Assembly: GCA_003503995.1 (NCBI GenBank)
Contig: DOCA01000107.1
Location: 1-6,436, forward strand
Reading direction: 5' to 3'
Origin: Holosporales bacterium
GTDB lineage: Bacteria > Pseudomonadota > Alphaproteobacteria > Caedimonadales > UBA9215
Length of the DNA: 6,436 bases
Notes under the pieces: model-generated
Told to the model about the DNA's origin: nothing
Database searches by the model: none
The model's input: the letters and a program-made list of their open reading frames with translations, nothing else
Translations under genes and position numbers: made by a program
In this document: piece by piece, positions 1 through 6,387 of the stretch
Numbering within the stretch: position 1 is the stretch's first letter
Layout: each line of letters begins with the position of its first letter

Positions 1-146
1 ATGATTAAAAGAAGAACAACCATAAAGAGGTTAACGGCCTTACGGGGAGAGGGAGAAGTGTTCTTGCTTTTTTTTGTTGGAGTCGCAGCCTTGTTTTCTT
101 CCTCTTGAGGAGCATTTTTTTGTGGATTAGTGTTCTTCTGGGGCAT
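1..146 (-). CDS. N-terminal part of a probable mitofilin/HemX-like inner-membrane protein (cut by window edge)
   Basis: A reading frame starts with ATG at 146 and runs off the left edge after 48 complete codons. The start follows the hemD stop by 9 bases. An AGGA Shine-Dalgarno overlaps that stop codon (TAGGA), 7 bases before the ATG. The visible protein has a very polar, low-complexity N-terminus (residues 1-36) rich in Lys, Pro, Asn, Gln and Glu. A strongly hydrophobic run (VNLFMVVLLLI, residues 38-48) then begins, with basic residues just before it. This fits a cytoplasmic tail followed by a single transmembrane anchor. In alphaproteobacteria the gene after hemD commonly encodes a COG4223 mitofilin-family inner-membrane protein with exactly this layout: a Pro/Lys/Glu-rich tail, one helix, and a large periplasmic coiled coil. 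The family name rests on gene order and topology, because the diagnostic C-terminal domain is outside the window. Confidence 0.6.
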   Translation of the reverse strand, partial: MPQKNTNPQKNAPQEEENKAATPTKKSKNTSPSPRKAVNLFMVVLLLI

Positions 147-155
147 TTTTGTATC

Positions 156-809
156 CTACAATAAGTTAATCAAAGCTTGGTGTGTTGGTGTCCTTGCTAT
201 TAAAACCTCTTTAAAATCAAGACCTTTTGCTTGTTGAGCTATATCCTTGCTTAAGGCCAGTATTCTTATACCCTTTAAGTCTATCTTATTTTTCACTAAA
301 AGTTGATTTAAAATTTTAAAGGAGCGTACAGAATAAAGAGGAATATGGGTAATGCTCTTTTCTTGAAGAGCTTTGAAACTCTCTGGGGAAAAATCTTCTT
401 GGGCAACGGCATCGTAGCAAATTAATTTATAGCATTGGGGGAGATGGTCTGAAAAATCAAGAGTTGAAACCTCTCCCGCAAGATAGAGAACTTTTCCAAG
501 GGACTTTTTGTTGCGAAGGGCTTTTAATAAATCAAGGGCTGTCGGCGCTGTTATAATGGTCTCAAACCCAAGCTCTTTGAGTGTTTTTGAGGTATGATCA
601 CCCACACAATAAAGAGGTGTTTTTTTAGAAACTTCTTTTAGGGCTGGAATGGCATTCTTGCTGCTTAGGCAAATAGCATCATATTGGGGTAAAATGACTT
701 TGTGAGAGTGAATTTTTAGGAGAGGGGAAATAATAACTTTATACCCTAGATTTTGAAAATCAGGGGCAATGCGTTGCGAGTCATTTTCTGGTCGTATTAA
801 AAGAATCAT
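156..809 (-). CDS. hemD: uroporphyrinogen-III synthase
   Basis: HemD cyclises hydroxymethylbilane to uroporphyrinogen III in the cytoplasm, inverting ring D. It acts directly after HemC in heme synthesis. The 217-residue protein shows the weakly conserved family pattern: LIRPENDS (residues 4-11), SSKNAI (49-54), YCVGDHT (67-73), LYLAGE (108-113), LYSVRSF (158-164) and ALSKDIAQ (185-192). These match the two alternating alpha/beta lobes of the fold, with the conserved Tyr-Ser near residue 159. It is somewhat shorter than the usual roughly 240-260 residues, but both lobes appear present. HemD is one of the most divergent heme enzymes, so low motif strength is expected. The ATG lies 3 bases after the hemC stop (TAA-AAC-ATG) with no strong Shine-Dalgarno, which suggests translational coupling to hemC. 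The stop overlaps the ribosome binding site of the next gene. The assignment rests on motifs plus the hemC neighbour. Confidence 0.93.
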   Translation of the reverse strand: MILLIRPENDSQRIAPDFQNLGYKVIISPLLKIHSHKVILPQYDAICLSSKNAIPALKEVSKKTPLYCVGDHTSKTLKELGFETIITAPTALDLLKALRNKKSLGKVLYLAGEVSTLDFSDHLPQCYKLICYDAVAQEDFSPESFKALQEKSITHIPLYSVRSFKILNQLLVKNKIDLKGIRILALSKDIAQQAKGLDFKEVLIARTPTHQALINLL

Positions 810-812
810 GTT

Positions 813-1760
813 TTAGAGACCGTGTTTATTAAGCCATTGTTTCATTTCCTTACCCAGTTTGAAAATCTCTTGGTGAGCTGTTTCCTTAGTTAAGGATAGA
901 TTTTCTCTCCATAGGTGCTGCCCATCAAGGGTCGCTACACAAGCAACAAAATTGATTGTTTCCCCATTAAAGGTGACAAGGGCGCCAACAGGGGTCCCGC
1001 AATGTCCATCAATGCGTTCAAGAAAGCCACGTTCTAGCTGAACAGCTTCAAAGCTAGATTGGTGATTAATACCTTGAAGAAAACCAAGGGTAACAGCATT
1101 GTCTTTAAGGCAAACTGCACCAATAGCTCCTTGGGCGGCACAAGGTGTGATTTCTTGGGGAGAGAAAACTTGACAAGCATGGTGTTTTAGTCCCATGCGA
1201 TTCAAGCCTGCAAGGGCTAGCATTGTGGCTGCAGCTTCATTGCTTTCAATTTTTTGAAGACGGGTTTGAATGTTGCCTCGAAAGAGTGTGGTTTGAAGAT
1301 CAGGGCGTAAGTGCAACACTTGAGAGGTTCGTCGCAAAGAACATGTGCCAAAAACAGCATTGGAGGGGAGGTCATCTAAGGTTGTCCTGCCTTGACTAAT
1401 GAAGACATCTCGTGGGTCTTCTCGCTCTAGAATGGCTGCTAGTTGAAACGCGGGTGGAAGCCATGTTTCACAATCTTTCATGGAGTGCACAGCAATATCG
1501 ATATGACCGTCCAAAAGATGCAGATCGATTTCTTTTGTAAAAAGAGCTTTCCCGCCCATGTCACTGAGGCGTCGATCAAGGATTTTATCACCCGTTGTTT
1601 TGATTACAACGATTTCAAATTCATAGGGCGCACCTACTCTTTTGGCCTCTTGAATCAGGAGGTTTTGGACGAGTTCTGCTTGATATAAAGCAAGAGCGCT
1701 TCCCCTTGTTCCTATTTTAAGGGTTTTAGAAGCCTGTTTTCCGGTTTGTGTTGAAGACAT
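813..1760 (-). CDS. hemC: hydroxymethylbilane synthase (porphobilinogen deaminase)
   Basis: HemC polymerises four porphobilinogen units into hydroxymethylbilane on a covalently bound dipyrromethane cofactor. The 315-residue length is normal for the family. Motifs in order: IGTRGSALAL (residues 16-25), the KTTGDKILD segment (54-62), GGKALFTKEID (69-79), DIAVHSMKD (88-96), EREDPRDVF (112-120), GTCSLRR (138-144), LFRGNIQTRL (159-168), LALAGLNRMGL (181-191), AAQGAIG (208-214) and GHCGTPVGAL (252-261). Asp96 corresponds to the catalytic Asp84 of the E. coli enzyme. Cys254 corresponds to the cofactor-attaching Cys242. All key residues are therefore present. The ATG at 1760 is the only plausible start: an in-frame TAA lies 12 bases upstream and the intervening sequence is nearly all A. 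No good Shine-Dalgarno is visible. It is the first gene of the minus-strand set hemC-hemD-membrane protein. Confidence 0.98.
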   Translation of the reverse strand: MSSTQTGKQASKTLKIGTRGSALALYQAELVQNLLIQEAKRVGAPYEFEIVVIKTTGDKILDRRLSDMGGKALFTKEIDLHLLDGHIDIAVHSMKDCETWLPPAFQLAAILEREDPRDVFISQGRTTLDDLPSNAVFGTCSLRRTSQVLHLRPDLQTTLFRGNIQTRLQKIESNEAAATMLALAGLNRMGLKHHACQVFSPQEITPCAAQGAIGAVCLKDNAVTLGFLQGINHQSSFEAVQLERGFLERIDGHCGTPVGALVTFNGETINFVACVATLDGQHLWRENLSLTKETAHQEIFKLGKEMKQWLNKHGL

Positions 1761-1839
1761 TTTTTTCTTTTTTTATGGTACGTCCTCTATAAAATGCTTT
1801 ATTAATGAAGAAAATAAAAGAGAAAACCACAAAAAAAAG
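1761..1839. promoter_or_regulatory. divergent promoter region between hemC and tsaD
   Basis: The 79-base spacer is very AT-rich, with runs of T (1761-1774) and A (1831-1838), and must carry the start signals for both gene groups unless a promoter lies inside a gene. On the plus strand, TTGAAG (1751-1756) and TATGGT (1774-1779) are 17 bases apart, each matching consensus at 4 of 6 positions. TATAAA (1788-1793) is a better -10 but lacks a good -35. On the minus strand, TTTTCT (complement of 1809-1814) and TATAGA (complement of 1786-1791) are also 17 bases apart, but match only 3 and 4 of 6. The two candidate -10 boxes around 1786-1793 overlap, so opposing polymerases could interfere. Both flanking genes have weak ribosome binding sites. 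The region is certain; the individual boxes are guesses. Confidence 0.4.
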
Positions 1840-2925
1840 ATGATTATTTTAGGAATTGAAACAAGCTGCGATGAAACAGCTGTTGCTCTTGTGAGTGACA
1901 AGCCAACGGATATGCTAGATGTTGGGCAGGGTAACAGCTCGTGTATTTTGGCTCATCGCGTGTTTACCCAGCTGGAAGAACATGAGGCTTTTGGCGGCGT
2001 TGTGCCTGAGGTTGCAGCCAGAGCGCACCTGCAGCTGCTAGGCCCTTTGTTAAAGCAAACTTTAAAGGATGCTCAATTGACTCTAGCTGATATTGATGGT
2101 GTGGCGGTGACATGCGGTCCAGGTCTTATTGGTGGTGTAATGGTTGGTGTCATGATGGGGAAAAGCATTGCTGCTGTTCATAATAAACCTTTTTTAGCGA
2201 TTAACCACCTTGCAGGTCACGGGCTTGTGCCGCGTTTAAGCGATGAGTTGTCTTTCCCTTACTTATTACTCCTTGTGTCGGGGGGGCATTCCCAGATTGT
2301 TGTTGTGAAATCTGCTTTGGATTTTGAGGTCCTTGGCTCAACTCAAGATGATGCTGTCGGTGAATGCTTTGATAAATGTGCCAAGATGATGGGGTTGCCG
2401 TACCCAGGAGGCCCAAATGTTGAAAAGGCTGCTTTAAAGGGGGACAAAAAACGTTTTCAATTGCCCAGACCTTTAAAGGGACGCACAAAGGACGGCATGG
2501 CCTGCCAGTTTTCTTTCTCAGGGTTAAAATCAGCTGTAAGGCGTGAGATTGAAAAGCTCGGCGATGGATTCTCTCCTCAGGATGCTTGTGATTTAAGTGC
2601 AAGCCTGCAATTGGCTGTTTCCGATACCCTTTGTGATCGTTTGAAAAATGCTTTAAAGCAATGCGAGGACAGGTCTCAAAAATTAACAGCCCTTGTTGTC
2701 TCAGGTGGGGTTGCGGCCAATGCGTTTCTGCGTAACAATATCAAAGTCCTTGCCCATGAATTTGAGTTGCCTTTTGTGGCACCACCCCTTAATTTATGTA
2801 CAGATAATGGCGTGATGATTGCATGGGCTGGTGTTGAAAAAATGCAGCACGGTTCCGTGGATGGATTAGATTTCAAACCGCGGCCGCGATGGCCTTTGAA
2901 TGAGTTATCGCTAAAGAAGCTCTAA
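1840..2925 (+). CDS. tsaD: tRNA N6-adenosine threonylcarbamoyltransferase TsaD
   Basis: TsaD (formerly Gcp/YgjD) works with TsaB and TsaE in the cytoplasm. It moves the threonylcarbamoyl group from threonylcarbamoyl-AMP onto A37 of ANN-decoding tRNAs, making t6A. The 361-residue protein has the ASKHA fold signatures: ILGIETSCDETAVAL (residues 3-17), GGVVPEVAARAHL (52-64), GPGLIGGVMVG (93-103), INHLAGH (121-127), LVSGGHS (145-151), DDAVGECFDKCAKMMGLPYPGGP (170-192), FSFSGLKSAV (224-233), VSGGVAAN (287-294) and LCTDNGVMIAW (319-329). The metal ligands are His123 and His127 of HxxxH, and Asp322. A hydrophilic stretch at about residues 20-36 makes the N-terminal loop roughly ten residues longer than I would expect. 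The start is chosen because the family begins with M-x-x-LGIETS. Only a weak A-rich ribosome binding site precedes it. It leads the plus-strand group, 24 bases before gpsA. Confidence 0.98.
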   Translation: MIILGIETSCDETAVALVSDKPTDMLDVGQGNSSCILAHRVFTQLEEHEAFGGVVPEVAARAHLQLLGPLLKQTLKDAQLTLADIDGVAVTCGPGLIGGVMVGVMMGKSIAAVHNKPFLAINHLAGHGLVPRLSDELSFPYLLLLVSGGHSQIVVVKSALDFEVLGSTQDDAVGECFDKCAKMMGLPYPGGPNVEKAALKGDKKRFQLPRPLKGRTKDGMACQFSFSGLKSAVRREIEKLGDGFSPQDACDLSASLQLAVSDTLCDRLKNALKQCEDRSQKLTALVVSGGVAANAFLRNNIKVLAHEFELPFVAPPLNLCTDNGVMIAWAGVEKMQHGSVDGLDFKPRPRWPLNELSLKKL

Positions 2926-2949
2926 GTTAAGGAGCAGGAGAGAACAAGA

Positions 2950-3945
2950 ATGACAAAGAAAGTAACAGTTTTAGGAGCAGGCGCGTGGGGAACAGCCCTT
3001 GCCTTGCAGGCGCATTATGCCGATAACGATGTTACCTTGTGGGCTTATTTGCAAGAAGAAAAAGACGATATTGATCAACATGGCGAAAATAAAGGGCGTT
3101 TGCCCGGTGTGAAAATCCCACAAGACATTTCTGTAACCTGTGATTTGGCCAAGGCTGCTCAGGGAGATGTTTTATTAGTGGTAACGCCTGCTCAAGCCAT
3201 TCGAGGTTTTTTAACGTCTTTAAAAGAACACCTTAAACCTGAAACTATGGTTGTCTTTTGTTCCAAGGGAATTGAAATTTCAACGGGGGCTTTGATCACA
3301 GACATTTGTGCTGAGGTGATCCCCACAGCATCCATTGCCATTTTGTCGGGCCCTAACTTTGCAACCGAGATTGCCATGGGAGCACCAGGGGCTGCAACCC
3401 TTGCTGCTAAAACTCTCGAGAAAGCCGAGGAACTTGCGACTCTTTTGAGTTCTCCGACATTCAGGGTTTATCCCAGTGATGATATTATGGGCGTTCAAGT
3501 GGGCGGTGCTCTTAAAAACGTTGTGGCTATTGCTTCTGGTTTGGTGACAGGTGCGAATTTTGGGGAAAATCTAAGGGCCGCACTCATTACCCGAGGCCTT
3601 GAAGAAATGGTTCGCTTTGGCGTGAGAAGAGGGGCAAAACGAGAAACTTTCATGGGGCTTTCCGGCATGGGTGATTTAATTTTGTGCTCTATGTCCACGA
3701 CGTCTCGTAATATGAATTTTGGATTTAAATTGGGGCAAGGTGGGAGTACAAAAGCTTTATTGGATGGGGGGCATGTCTTGACGGAGGGTGCTCATACGGT
3801 GAAAGCAGTGCGACAATTGACTCAAGAACACAGTATTGATATGCCTATTTGTGAGGCCGTTTATCGCGTGCTTTATGAGGGTAAAGAAATTAAAGGTGAA
3901 CTGGCAACCTTGCTGATGCGGCCAGCGGTTCCTGAGATTGTTTAG
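2950..3945 (+). CDS. gpsA: NAD(P)+-dependent glycerol-3-phosphate dehydrogenase
   Basis: GpsA reduces dihydroxyacetone phosphate to sn-glycerol-3-phosphate in the cytoplasm, supplying the backbone of membrane phospholipids. The 331-residue length is typical. The N-terminal Rossmann domain carries GAGAWGTALA (residues 9-18), followed by LVVTPAQA (76-83), FCSKGIE (103-109, Lys106) and LSGPNFATEIAMG (132-144). The C-terminal helical domain has GGALKNVVAIASG (185-197), with the catalytic Lys189, then GLSGMGDLILC (236-246) and STTSRNMNFG (249-258). Every diagnostic motif is intact. Two purine-rich ribosome binding elements precede the ATG: AAGGAG at 2929-2934 and AGGAG at 2936-2940, the latter 9 bases from the start. 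This is the strongest initiation signal in the window. The 24-base gap after tsaD contains no terminator, so the two are probably co-transcribed. The tsaD-gpsA pair is common in alphaproteobacteria. Confidence 0.98.
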   Translation: MTKKVTVLGAGAWGTALALQAHYADNDVTLWAYLQEEKDDIDQHGENKGRLPGVKIPQDISVTCDLAKAAQGDVLLVVTPAQAIRGFLTSLKEHLKPETMVVFCSKGIEISTGALITDICAEVIPTASIAILSGPNFATEIAMGAPGAATLAAKTLEKAEELATLLSSPTFRVYPSDDIMGVQVGGALKNVVAIASGLVTGANFGENLRAALITRGLEEMVRFGVRRGAKRETFMGLSGMGDLILCSMSTTSRNMNFGFKLGQGGSTKALLDGGHVLTEGAHTVKAVRQLTQEHSIDMPICEAVYRVLYEGKEIKGELATLLMRPAVPEIV

Positions 3946-3974
3946 AGGATATTATTTTAAAGAAAGTAGGATTT

Positions 3975-4388
3975 ATGAATTATTGGTTGATTAAATCGGA
4001 ACCAAATACTTGGTCTTGGGAAGATCAAAAGCGTGTTGGGACAGAGCCTTGGGATGGGGTGCGTAATTACCAAGCAGCTAATAACATGAAGGCTATGAAA
4101 ATTGGTGATTTGGCTTTTTTCTATCATTCTGTTAAAGAAAAGAAAATTGTTGGCATTGTTGAAGTGGTTAAAGAGTATTACCCTGACCCAACCGATAAAA
4201 CGGGACGCTTTGGCATGGTAGATTTTAAAGTTGTCGAGGATGTTAAATATCAAGTGACTCTTCAAGAGATAAAGGATGATCCACGTTTAGCCCATTTACC
4301 TCTGGTTAAACAGTCAAGGTTATCGGTTTCACCTGTAGATAAAGAGGCATGGCATATTATTTATACCACTGCTCAAAACAAAAATTAG
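3975..4388 (+). CDS. EVE-domain protein (PUA-like, thymocyte nuclear protein 1 type)
   Basis: A 137-residue single-domain protein of the EVE family (old DUF55), related to PUA and YTH folds. These domains are thought to bind modified bases in nucleic acids; the cellular role of the standalone bacterial protein is not established. The family marks are clear: YWLIKSEPNTWSWED (residues 3-17), WDGVRNYQAANNMKAMKIGD (26-45), the FFYHS strand (48-52), IVGIVEVVKEYYPDPT (58-73) and the terminal LSVSPVDKEAWHII (116-129). The aromatic cage candidates Trp4, Trp13, Trp26 and Tyr50 are retained. The start fits the family N-terminus. The nearest AGGA (3968-3971) is only 3 bases before the ATG, closer than usual, so translation may depend on coupling to gpsA 29 bases upstream. 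In many alphaproteobacteria a small YCII-type gene sits between gpsA and this gene; it is absent here. Confidence 0.95.
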   Translation: MNYWLIKSEPNTWSWEDQKRVGTEPWDGVRNYQAANNMKAMKIGDLAFFYHSVKEKKIVGIVEVVKEYYPDPTDKTGRFGMVDFKVVEDVKYQVTLQEIKDDPRLAHLPLVKQSRLSVSPVDKEAWHIIYTTAQNKN

Positions 4389-4402
4389 TGAGGTTTTTAG
4401 TG
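4388..4402 (+). promoter_or_regulatory. ribosome binding site and GTG start of the CapD-like gene, abutting the EVE stop
   Basis: Immediately after the EVE stop TAG (4386-4388) comes GTGAGG, six T/A bases, then GTG at 4400. GAGG at 4390-4393 is the best Shine-Dalgarno near the start of this frame, with normal 6-base spacing. The site sits where ribosomes finishing the EVE gene release, implying coupled translation. This decides the start in favour of GTG 4400 over the longer in-frame ATG at 4349, whose GAGG is only one base away. The extra 17 residues of the longer form overlap EVE codons and look unlike a family N-terminus. Confidence 0.6.
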
Positions 4403-6166
4403 AATACGTCCTTAGAGAAATTAAAAATTTTGAAACACAAGGGAAGGGCTTTGCTTCCTCATTTTGCTAGATTTGATAAACGCTTTTTGATTTTTACCCA
4501 TGATATTGTGGCCTTATTTGCGGCCTTACAACTCTCTATGTGGTTTGTAATGAGGGATGAACTCTCTCTTTTATCTTCTGGTTTTATTTTAAAGCAATCT
4601 TGTATTTTTGCTCTTATTGCCAGTGCTTTTTTTCTATGGTTTCAAACCTATAGAGGTGTTTGGCGCTATGTATCTTGGCGCCAGTCCGCCTTAATTGTGG
4701 GCGTTTTGGGTTTTTCCTCCTTGATCTTTTTCCCTTTAATAACGAAAGTCCATATGCAAGCAATTCCAATCCCCAACTTGGTTGTTTTGGTGAATTGGGG
4801 GGTGGCTAGTGGACTACTTATTGGTTCTCGCTTATTCTTTCGTATTTTTTATGAACGCTGGCTTAACAGCGAAGATAGTGCTTTGGCAGATACACCTGTT
4901 TCTCGGGTTATTTTAGTGGGGGCTGGACATTCAACTAAATATTTTTTAAAAAAGTTAAGTCATAAAAAGCAATATCTTTATGATGTTATTGGCATTGTTG
5001 AGAGCAATCCTAAAGTTGGTGATTCAATTCAAGGTGTTGATATTTTAGGGTCTTTGGCAGACTTGCCAGATTTGATTGAGAATTTTAACTCAGAAGGGAT
5101 GCATCCTCACCATATTGTTTTGACAGATTTTTCTTATTTAGGGTCAAAGATACGCTCCCTTTTAACAAACCTTTCGTCCTTTAAAGTTGACTTTATGAAG
5201 CTCTCTGAGGATGAAGGTGACTTAGTCCCTCTGAAAATTGAAGACATTTTTTATGAAGAAGTACCCTCTCTTTCCTTAGAGGCTTTTTCAGAAAAATGCG
5301 TTTTAATTTATGGGGCAACTTGTCCTCTGGGGCAAGAATTTGTGAAGCTTCTGTCTACTAGCATTGGATCAAAGAGTGCGGCAAAAATTATTTTATGGGA
5401 CCAAAACATAGATGTTCTTGCTAATTTAAAAAAACAGTTTGGTGCAAAGGTCCAGCAAAATTCTTTGACTTTCTTATCAAAATCTTCTTATAGCAACGAG
5501 CAACTTGCCGCTTATTTAAGACAGCAAAAAGTTGATGTGTTTATTAACCTAAAAGCTTTTTCTGCTGCAACAATGGAGCATCTCGACCCGTCCCTTTCCT
5601 TTGAAGCCTACCTAGAAGAAAATGAACGCCTTTCAAAAGTCCTTCAAAATGCGGGAGTAAAAAGTTATTTCTTTATGACCCAACAAGCGCCTCATTGTGA
5701 TTTTGCGACACGTTTGGCGCCTCTTAGTAATCATGTTTTAAAAGATAACTCGACTCGTTCAAAACTAACCTATGCCATGATTAATCTGCCCTATGTGATA
5801 CACCGAGAAGATCAGTTTTTTCAAGGCCGTGGTTACCACCACCTTCCTCAAAATAGCTTGCCTGTTACAACGCCGACCTATGGAGCTTATATGATGGGAT
5901 CTATTATGAGGGCTATTTTAGAAAAAGCGCCTCAAGGGACCCAAGGAATTAAAGACGAGTTACATATGGAAACGGTCTCCTATGATGATCTGGCACAGTT
6001 TTTTTCCATTTTAAATCATAATGCTCCAATGCCTATTTATAGTGTTGAGGAAAAAATAATTCCGTCCATTTCATGGGATGATAAAGTCTATAGGGAGTTG
6101 CAAGCGGCTTTGTCTTTGATGGAATATAAGCAAGCAAGTGAGCACTTAGATAAGTTTTATAGCTAA
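4400..6166 (+). CDS. CapD/FlaA1-like membrane nucleotide-sugar dehydratase/epimerase homologue, probably catalytically degenerate
   Basis: In my numbering from GTG 4400 (588 residues), four hydrophobic helices fall at about 29-51, 62-82, 96-114 and 126-147. The family motif YRGVWRYVSWRQ lies at 84-95. A first Rossmann-like domain follows (VILVGAGHSTKYFLKKL, 170-186; then GIVESNPKVGDSIQGV, 198-213) and leads into KIEDIFYEEV (279-288). A second, SDR-like domain starts at VLIYGATCPLGQEF (301-314). This layout matches CapD/WbpM/PglF enzymes, which make modified UDP-sugars for surface polysaccharides or glycoproteins at the inner membrane. The C-terminal domain departs from them: the position of STDKA reads MTQQA (426-430), so the catalytic Asp-Lys pair appears to be Gln-Gln; HAAALKHVP is unrecognisable; and no clear YxxxK-like lysine follows. 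The frame is otherwise open, so this is divergence, not decay. Start choice: GTG 4400 has GAGG (4390-4393) 6 bases upstream. An in-frame ATG at 4349 would overlap the EVE gene by 40 bases and has a badly spaced site; GTG 4388 has none. Confidence 0.85.
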   Translation: MNTSLEKLKILKHKGRALLPHFARFDKRFLIFTHDIVALFAALQLSMWFVMRDELSLLSSGFILKQSCIFALIASAFFLWFQTYRGVWRYVSWRQSALIVGVLGFSSLIFFPLITKVHMQAIPIPNLVVLVNWGVASGLLIGSRLFFRIFYERWLNSEDSALADTPVSRVILVGAGHSTKYFLKKLSHKKQYLYDVIGIVESNPKVGDSIQGVDILGSLADLPDLIENFNSEGMHPHHIVLTDFSYLGSKIRSLLTNLSSFKVDFMKLSEDEGDLVPLKIEDIFYEEVPSLSLEAFSEKCVLIYGATCPLGQEFVKLLSTSIGSKSAAKIILWDQNIDVLANLKKQFGAKVQQNSLTFLSKSSYSNEQLAAYLRQQKVDVFINLKAFSAATMEHLDPSLSFEAYLEENERLSKVLQNAGVKSYFFMTQQAPHCDFATRLAPLSNHVLKDNSTRSKLTYAMINLPYVIHREDQFFQGRGYHHLPQNSLPVTTPTYGAYMMGSIMRAILEKAPQGTQGIKDELHMETVSYDDLAQFFSILNHNAPMPIYSVEEKIIPSISWDDKVYRELQAALSLMEYKQASEHLDKFYS

Positions 6167-6194
6167 CGATAGTCCTTCCAAAAAGATCACAGAC

Positions 6195-6241
6195 GTCGTC
6201 ATTCGCTCCTAAACTATAAGACATAGTCGTCGATCGCTCTT
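6195..6241. repeat. imperfect 16-base direct repeat with 31-base period
   Basis: GTCGTCATTCGCTCCT (6195-6210) recurs as GTCGTCGATCGCTCTT (6226-6241), identical at 13 of 16 positions. Between the copies lies the short inverted repeat ACTAT-AAGAC-ATAGT (6213-6227), whose right arm touches the second copy. The composition differs from the flanking AT-rich DNA. Intergenic repeats of this sort are often copies of a dispersed family, but only these two units are visible, so family membership is a guess. They could also be a two-site protein-binding array: 31 bases is close to three helical turns. Confidence 0.45.
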
Positions 6242-6330
6242 TCCTAGACTGGAACTTTTTTGAAATGACTATAAATCATGGCGTTCCGTATCCTATTTTT
6301 TTATATTTTTATGACGGGTTAAAATGAAAA

Positions 6331-6359
6331 TTGACGTCTAGTATTTTTTATTATATATT
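6331..6359 (+). promoter_or_regulatory. sigma-70-type promoter candidate pointing out of the window
   Basis: TTGACG (6331-6336) and TATATT (6354-6359) are separated by exactly 17 bases. Each matches the consensus at 5 of 6 positions, the best promoter-like pair I found in the window. Transcription would begin near 6366. About ten bases further on is AGAGGG (6376-6381), a good ribosome binding site, 6 bases before ATG 6388. The order of promoter, ribosome site and start is therefore complete and plus-strand, suggesting a new transcription unit that begins here and continues beyond the window. AT-rich sequence produces false -10 boxes easily, but the -35 box and spacing add weight. Confidence 0.5.
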
Positions 6360-6387
6360 CCTTTTTTAAACAATTAGAGGGTTATGT

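Noticed and set aside
1443..1688. Plus-strand 81-residue open frame inside hemC
   Set aside because: It lies fully antisense to strongly conserved hemC motifs and shows no protein family pattern; it is a shadow.
1761..1838. Poly-T/poly-A tracts as a bidirectional terminator or a mobile-element scar
   Set aside because: There is no hairpin and no target duplication; the tracts lie between two divergent starts and fit a simple AT-rich promoter spacer.
2201..2876. Minus-strand frames of 133 and 66 residues within tsaD
   Set aside because: They are antisense to intact TsaD motifs, with low-complexity His/Pro/Gln-rich translations; no independent support.
3192..3698. Three minus-strand frames of 61-72 residues within gpsA
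   Set aside because: Antisense to intact GpsA motifs and mutually overlapping; coding on both strands is implausible.
3957..4265. Minus-strand 102-residue frame opposite the EVE gene
   Set aside because: The EVE gene on the plus strand carries every family motif; the antisense translation is unrecognisable.
6033..6224. Minus-strand 63-residue frame reaching into the 3' spacer
   Set aside because: Two thirds of it is antisense to the CapD-like gene, no ribosome site is evident, and its start falls inside the repeat block.
6251..6302. Rho-independent terminator after the CapD-like gene
   Set aside because: GGAAC/GTTCC arms are only five pairs around a 27-base loop, and the T run starts 8 bases after the stem, so I do not call it a terminator.
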